17,979 nucleotides of DNA from Dysgonomonas sp. (GTDB lineage Bacteria > Bacteroidota > Bacteroidia > Bacteroidales > Dysgonomonadaceae), in contig JASLEN010000330.1 in assembly GCA_030151105.1 (NCBI GenBank), positions 1 through 17,979 of the forward strand, written 5' to 3'. The notes under the pieces were generated by a model. It saw nothing but the letters and a program-made list of their open reading frames with translations, was not told the origin of the DNA and searched no databases. The first letter of the stretch is position 1. Every line of letters begins with the position of its first letter. Shown here one piece after another: positions 14,603 through 17,979 of the stretch. A program made the position numbers and the translations under genes.

Positions 14603-15832
14603 TTATTGAGATTGCAAAATACTCTTTTTCTCCTTCAAGCCAAATGCCCAAAGCACAAAAACTAAAGAAATAAAAGCTAACCCCATCTCGACTCCAAAGA
14701 GCCCTTTGTATGTAATTTCGGCAGCAATTTTTCCAGAACTCACCCCCATGATTATTCCACTAAAATGAGTGATGACGGTTTGAACTGTAAAATCGGTACC
14801 CTCATATCCCACTCTAACACAATCCATTGCAGTCGTATAGACTATAATTGTAGCCATTCCGTATGTGCCCCAGAGCAAGCAGATTCCGAGATGTAGTGTA
14901 GCCGTATTAATAGGTAAAACACTGACTAAGAGGCAGAAATAAATTGTAGTAAGAAATATACAAGTGGAGAAAAGTATCCTAGATTTATGTCGCCCTATCT
15001 TTTTGACAATAAAGCCTGCACCAAAAGAGCCTAAGCAACCTACTGACGTTCCTATAATTCCAGACATTATACCAATCTCTTTCATCGAATATCCGTAATC
15101 CACAAGCATGGGTTTTATCATTGCCAAAATGCCGATAAGCCCTACATAGACAAGGAAAAGGAAGACCAATTGTCGCCAGATTCCTTTCTGTTTGAAAAAG
15201 CCAATCAAATCATCTGGATTGGGTTTCTCCTTTTGTTTCTCTTTTATAATAACCTTGCCTTCACCCTTTCTGAAAAAGATGAGTGGAATAACAGCAATCA
15301 ACACAAATAGAGCAAGATAGGGTAACAACTGCGACCATCCAAACTTATGAAACATCAACAACAATACCCCTCCACCTATCATCGCTCCCGCAAAACTTCC
15401 GATAGATTGCATACTATTTGCCAAGCTCCTATCCTCCTTCGAAAAGGAGAGAACCGCCAATGAATCTGTCGCAATATCCTGTGTCGCAGAAGCTACAAAA
15501 GAGAAGAGAATTAAGCCTACAATAAGGTGAGGATAGGTTGGAAGATCAAGAAACGACACTCCAAAAATAGCTGCTGCATAAATCAATTCGGACGAAATAA
15601 TCCATGCCTTAAAGTCCCTCAATCTGAATGACGAACGATCGATTCCTGGCGACCAAAGAAATTTGAGTATCCAAGGAAGTTTCAGAAGTTGCAGTAAACC
15701 AATACTTTCTAACGAAACATTCTGTTGACGCATCATTACTGGCAACACCGTTGAGAAAAAACTCATCGGAATAGATTGTGCAATATATAAGCACAAGAAT
15801 GTGAATAACTTACCCGTTTTTTCTAATCTCAT
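14603..15832 (-). CDS. MFS permease, AmpG / RhtX-FptX-like
   Basis: 409 aa with about 12 membrane helices and a basic cytoplasmic loop in the middle (residues ~190-210, GEGKVIIKEKQKEKPNPDD). The first helix and loop (LYIAQSIPMSFFSTVLPVMM, then SIGLLQLLKLPWILKFLWSP with DRSS) and the ATQDIATDSLAVLS segment match the MFS branch that includes the muropeptide permease AmpG and the siderophore permeases RhtX/FptX. It imports its ligand across the inner membrane, probably with protons. It starts 15 nt after the macrodomain gene and belongs to the operon headed by the TonB receptor. That favours the final import step for the receptor's ligand over cell-wall recycling. The substrate is not known; a siderophore or tetrapyrrole are the likeliest options. 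Confidence 0.85.
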   Translation of the reverse strand: MRLEKTGKLFTFLCLYIAQSIPMSFFSTVLPVMMRQQNVSLESIGLLQLLKLPWILKFLWSPGIDRSSFRLRDFKAWIISSELIYAAAIFGVSFLDLPTYPHLIVGLILFSFVASATQDIATDSLAVLSFSKEDRSLANSMQSIGSFAGAMIGGGVLLLMFHKFGWSQLLPYLALFVLIAVIPLIFFRKGEGKVIIKEKQKEKPNPDDLIGFFKQKGIWRQLVFLFLVYVGLIGILAMIKPMLVDYGYSMKEIGIMSGIIGTSVGCLGSFGAGFIVKKIGRHKSRILFSTCIFLTTIYFCLLVSVLPINTATLHLGICLLWGTYGMATIIVYTTAMDCVRVGYEGTDFTVQTVITHFSGIIMGVSSGKIAAEITYKGLFGVEMGLAFISLVFVLWAFGLKEKKSILQSQ

Positions 15833-15847
15833 GCTCTAGTTCTCAAT

Positions 15848-16330
15848 TTACTCAAAATCATACACATATACATCAATATCATTTTCGAGTAAAGTTTTCT
15901 CTATCAATGGCTCAATCTTGTCCCACTTTCCTCCAGCCAGTCCACAGCCTATTCTGGGCATGTGCACACTTGCATTCAATTCCTTTGCCTCTTCTGACAA
16001 TTTGCTCAAACATGCTTCCACAGCCTCATAGCGAATAGGAACGCCAGTGCTACGCCCTGTTTTGATACCTCGCTGTCCAACCATGTTTGCCACATAGATA
16101 TATTCTTCAGCTTGCACAATCTGAATCTCACCTAGTGCAAAATTGTTCTTTGCACGCTCTCTGTGCCATTCTCGATATGCAGTTTCTGGCTCTTTCCAAC
16201 GTTTTGAAATGGCTAATACAAAACCAGCACCCCACGCTCCAAGATCGTTGCAAATATGTGCAATTATCTTATTCCCATTTGCTTGCGGCGAGGTTGCATC
16301 ACCTTTCAAATATGTTATTTCCTTTCTCAT
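15848..16330 (-). CDS. DarG/Poa1/TARG1-class macrodomain protein
   Basis: 160 aa from ATG 16330, a single macrodomain (ADP-ribose binding or hydrolysis), cytoplasmic. The fold markers are KGDATSP at the N-terminus, IIAHICNDLGAWGAGFVLAI (adenosine and distal-ribose loop), YIYVANMVGQRG, and MPRIGCGLAGGKWDKI, the second phosphate-binding loop. GCGLAGGxW is closer to DarG-like antitoxins (GCGxGGxxW) than to human TARG1, where the catalytic Asp occupies the place held here by Ala. The reading frame can start at TTG 16348 overlapping the DUF4291 stop, but the ATG is preceded by an AAAGAG element and begins the domain directly, so I chose it. It follows the DUF4291 gene by 14 nt and precedes the permease gene by 15 nt. 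It probably removes or reads ADP-ribose on an unknown target. Confidence 0.85.
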   Translation of the reverse strand: MRKEITYLKGDATSPQANGNKIIAHICNDLGAWGAGFVLAISKRWKEPETAYREWHRERAKNNFALGEIQIVQAEEYIYVANMVGQRGIKTGRSTGVPIRYEAVEACLSKLSEEAKELNASVHMPRIGCGLAGGKWDKIEPLIEKTLLENDIDVYVYDFE

Positions 16331-16344
16331 TATCTCTTTATATA

Positions 16345-16935
16345 TCAATCCATTCCGAGCTTTTTCATCAACTCCTCCGAAAGTGGATATACTTTTTCGA
16401 TAGGCAATAGCTTTTTTGCTCTATCATAATCACCGTCTAATCTATGTTTGTAAATTTTAGCAACACGAGGCGTATAATCCTCAATATCAATAATCCACTC
16501 ATTATTATAATCCTCTATCAAATGACGACTAATTCCTACTTGAATAGAGCGGTAGTCTAATTTCTGACCACGCAAAGAACGCTCTGGATCCCATTGCACA
16601 TGAATCTTGGATTCATCCATTTGCTCACGCCAATCTTCGCCCGACTGATAAGTACCCTTTTGAGGATGTGTGAGAACAGCTTTGGAAAGCGCATACTCCC
16701 ACGACTCTCGTTTGAGACGAACCGCCAAAATATACTCTTGTCCCGATTTTTTACCATAGCCACTACGCTCCATCATCCACAAAAAAGAAGGCTTAACCCA
16801 CGTCATTCTGTTGAACGAAAACGGAGCTACAAACTTCTTATTCTCAATAGCTTTCTTTGCTATATGCTCGCTATATGCTTGATAGACAACTATCGTATCT
16901 CTATCATAATCAGCCCTTATTTCGTGTTGTTTCAT
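16345..16935 (-). CDS. DUF4291 family protein
   Basis: 196 aa from ATG 16935. The conserved DUF4291 core is clear: IRADYDRDTIVVYQAYSEHI, then FSFNRMTWVKPSFLWMMERS, then GQEYILAVRLKRESWEYAL, then VQWDPERSLRGQKLDYRSIQ and the C-terminal VYPLSEELMKKLGM. No signal peptide or membrane helix, so cytoplasmic. Length is usual. A GTG 12 nt upstream (16947) is possible, but the ATG has better spacing from AAAAGG. The biochemical role of DUF4291 is not known to me. The conserved Arg, Tyr, Trp and Glu residues and the macrodomain gene only 14 nt downstream raise the possibility of an ADP-ribosyl or nucleotide-related activity, which is inference. It follows the TonB receptor gene closely, in the same operon. 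Confidence 0.88.
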   Translation of the reverse strand: MKQHEIRADYDRDTIVVYQAYSEHIAKKAIENKKFVAPFSFNRMTWVKPSFLWMMERSGYGKKSGQEYILAVRLKRESWEYALSKAVLTHPQKGTYQSGEDWREQMDESKIHVQWDPERSLRGQKLDYRSIQVGISRHLIEDYNNEWIIDIEDYTPRVAKIYKHRLDGDYDRAKKLLPIEKVYPLSEELMKKLGMD

Positions 16936-16959
16936 AGCATTATGCACCTTTTATTAGGA

Positions 16960-17979
16960 CTAAAACTTCAAAAATACATTTACTCCACACGAAAACGGTT
17001 TGCCACGTTGCACATAATCTACTCCTGAAGTAGCAAAATGATAGCTAATGTATTTTTTGTCCGTAATATTTTTTGCCCAAAACTCTAAAGATACATCTTT
17101 TTTGTTGAACGCCACTTTAGCATTCACCTGATCGTAAAAGCCTTGACTCACAGAGTTTGCATCATTCCAATAAATTCTGCCCAGACCTACATACTGCGCA
17201 TTCAAAACCATATTATCCAACCACTTACGATTCACATCAATAGTGTATCCAGCCGATAGCGAAAAAGTATGTTTAGGAACCATAGGCAAATAATTGCCAT
17301 CAAAAATAGTTGGCTTATCCTTGTCTCCATCCGTATAATCCTTGAATGTAGCATATGTATAACCATACGAAAGCTGCATTTCGAGGTTGGAAGTAGGATT
17401 CAGTTGCGCTGTAAATTCAACACCTTTGCTATGCGATTTTCCTGCATTACGGAGAATATATCCTTGACCCGAAGGCTTTTTCTGAGAAATTTGCTGATCT
17501 CGCCAATCGATCAAAAAGAGACTCAAATCGAGGTGTAGTAAATTATCTAAGAGACTCGATTTTGCCCCCCACTCATAACTCCAACTGTATTCTGGTGCAA
17601 ATGTTTTATCTTTTTCAGTTTCTGCGGTATTGTTAAAACCACCCGTTTTGTAACCTCTTGTCACCGAAAAATAGGTCAAGCCATTATTTCCAAACGAATA
17701 ATTTAGAGCAAATTTTGGAGTTACTTGATCAAAAGACTTTTTCTCTTCTTTAGGGTCTTGCGACTTCAAATCTTCTCCATATTTGTACGAAGAAGCGACT
17801 AAAGTTGATTCCGTTTTCTCCCAATCGTAGCGTATTCCAAAATCAAAGGATAGATTTTTGATTAACAAGTCATTGATAGTAGATTGATGATAAACGGCAT
17901 AGCCAAATGTTGGATTTTTGACATGTTGAAGCGAGTGCATCTTTTGCTTTCTAAAGTCCACATCATTGTTTTGCGCATA
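16960..17979 (-). CDS. TonB-dependent outer-membrane receptor, C-terminal part (cut by window edge)
   Basis: The last ~340 residues of a TonB-dependent receptor. The frame stays open through the right window edge, and the plug and TonB box lie outside. Barrel strands show the family pattern: FGIRYDWEKTES, VTPKFALNYSF, LTYFSVTRGYKTGGFN, YEWGAKSSLLDN, ILRNAGKSHSKGVEFTAQL, MVPKHTFSLSAGY, EFWAKNITDKKYISYHF, and the terminal strand ending FLKF with the aromatic C-terminus needed for BAM insertion. GYKTGGFN and NAGKSxSxGVE are typical of siderophore/FyuA-like receptors rather than SusC-type ones. It binds an iron complex or porphyrin-like ligand and imports it to the periplasm using TonB energy. 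It is the upstream gene of the DUF4291-macrodomain-MFS-hemN run, with short gaps. Confidence 0.9.
   Translation of the reverse strand, partial: YAQNNDVDFRKQKMHSLQHVKNPTFGYAVYHQSTINDLLIKNLSFDFGIRYDWEKTESTLVASSYKYGEDLKSQDPKEEKKSFDQVTPKFALNYSFGNNGLTYFSVTRGYKTGGFNNTAETEKDKTFAPEYSWSYEWGAKSSLLDNLLHLDLSLFLIDWRDQQISQKKPSGQGYILRNAGKSHSKGVEFTAQLNPTSNLEMQLSYGYTYATFKDYTDGDKDKPTIFDGNYLPMVPKHTFSLSAGYTIDVNRKWLDNMVLNAQYVGLGRIYWNDANSVSQGFYDQVNAKVAFNKKDVSLEFWAKNITDKKYISYHFATSGVDYVQRGKPFSCGVNVFLKF

Noticed and set aside
14603..15832. Plain AmpG muropeptide permease
   Set aside because: Sequence alone allows it, but no cell-wall recycling gene is nearby and the operon begins with a TonB receptor. I left the substrate open.
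15848..16330. TARG1-type hydrolase with the same catalytic residues
   Set aside because: The position of the catalytic Asp after GCGL is Ala here, so TARG1 chemistry cannot be assumed.
16331..16348. TTG start giving a 4-nt overlap of the macrodomain gene with the DUF4291 stop
   Set aside because: The ATG at 16330 has an AAAGAG element in front and begins directly at the domain, so translational coupling by overlap is not supported, only close spacing.
17959..17961. GTG as the start of the TonB receptor frame
   Set aside because: The frame stays open to the window edge and the protein begins in mid-barrel, so this is an internal codon of a partial gene.
1..17979. CRISPR array, rRNA, complete insertion sequence or long tandem repeat
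   Set aside because: No regularly spaced repeats, rRNA-like sequence, full transposase or terminal inverted repeats were seen on either strand by eye.

Overview
The window looks like a Bacteroidales (Bacteroidota) chromosome. It is AT-rich. Several leaders carry the Bacteroidota-type -7 box TAnnTTTG. It encodes a short Hc1-type histone-like protein, an epimerase-fold threonine dehydrogenase paired with Kbl, and secreted proteins in typical Bacteroidota style. Genus cannot be settled from the sequence.

Layout. (1) Positions 1-4740 are an accessory, decayed stretch. It holds the first ~50 codons of a tyrosine-recombinase-like protein running into a 5'-truncated DUF4595-like gene, a 426-bp gene-poor gap, a 586-aa secreted modular protein (minus strand), a small YbjN-like protein and a lipoprotein with an EF-hand-like Asp loop (plus strand). 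Strong hairpin terminators separate these units. It ends at a tRNA-Ser(GGA) fragment (4738-4799, minus) that keeps its promoter, D arm, anticodon arm and variable arm but lacks the T arm and 3' acceptor strand. (2) Positions 4800-5471 hold a long untranslated region and the Hc1-like gene. (3) Positions 5495-8384, minus strand, carry a zinc-ribbon membrane protein, kbl and tdh, which is threonine catabolism to glycine and acetyl-CoA. (4) Positions 8603-12998, minus strand, carry an AMP-forming long-chain acyl-CoA ligase, a DUF456 membrane protein and a YejM/PbgA-like membrane protein, probably an envelope-lipid unit. (5) Positions 13135-17979, minus strand, carry a TonB-dependent receptor (cut by the window edge), a DUF4291 protein, a DarG/Poa1-type macrodomain protein, an AmpG/RhtX-like MFS permease and HemN. 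This reads as an uptake operon for an iron chelate or tetrapyrrole with an embedded ADP-ribose-related pair.

Most interesting points: the DUF4291-macrodomain pair, a candidate ADP-ribosylation or toxin-antitoxin-like module that is unproven; the TonB receptor, permease and HemN together, a possible porphyrin-scavenging route; a YejM homologue that keeps metal-binding residues missing from E. coli YejM as I recall it; and the truncated tRNA-Ser facing a decayed island. No CRISPR array, rRNA, complete insertion sequence or complete tRNA was seen. All homology statements come from reading motifs, not from database searches.
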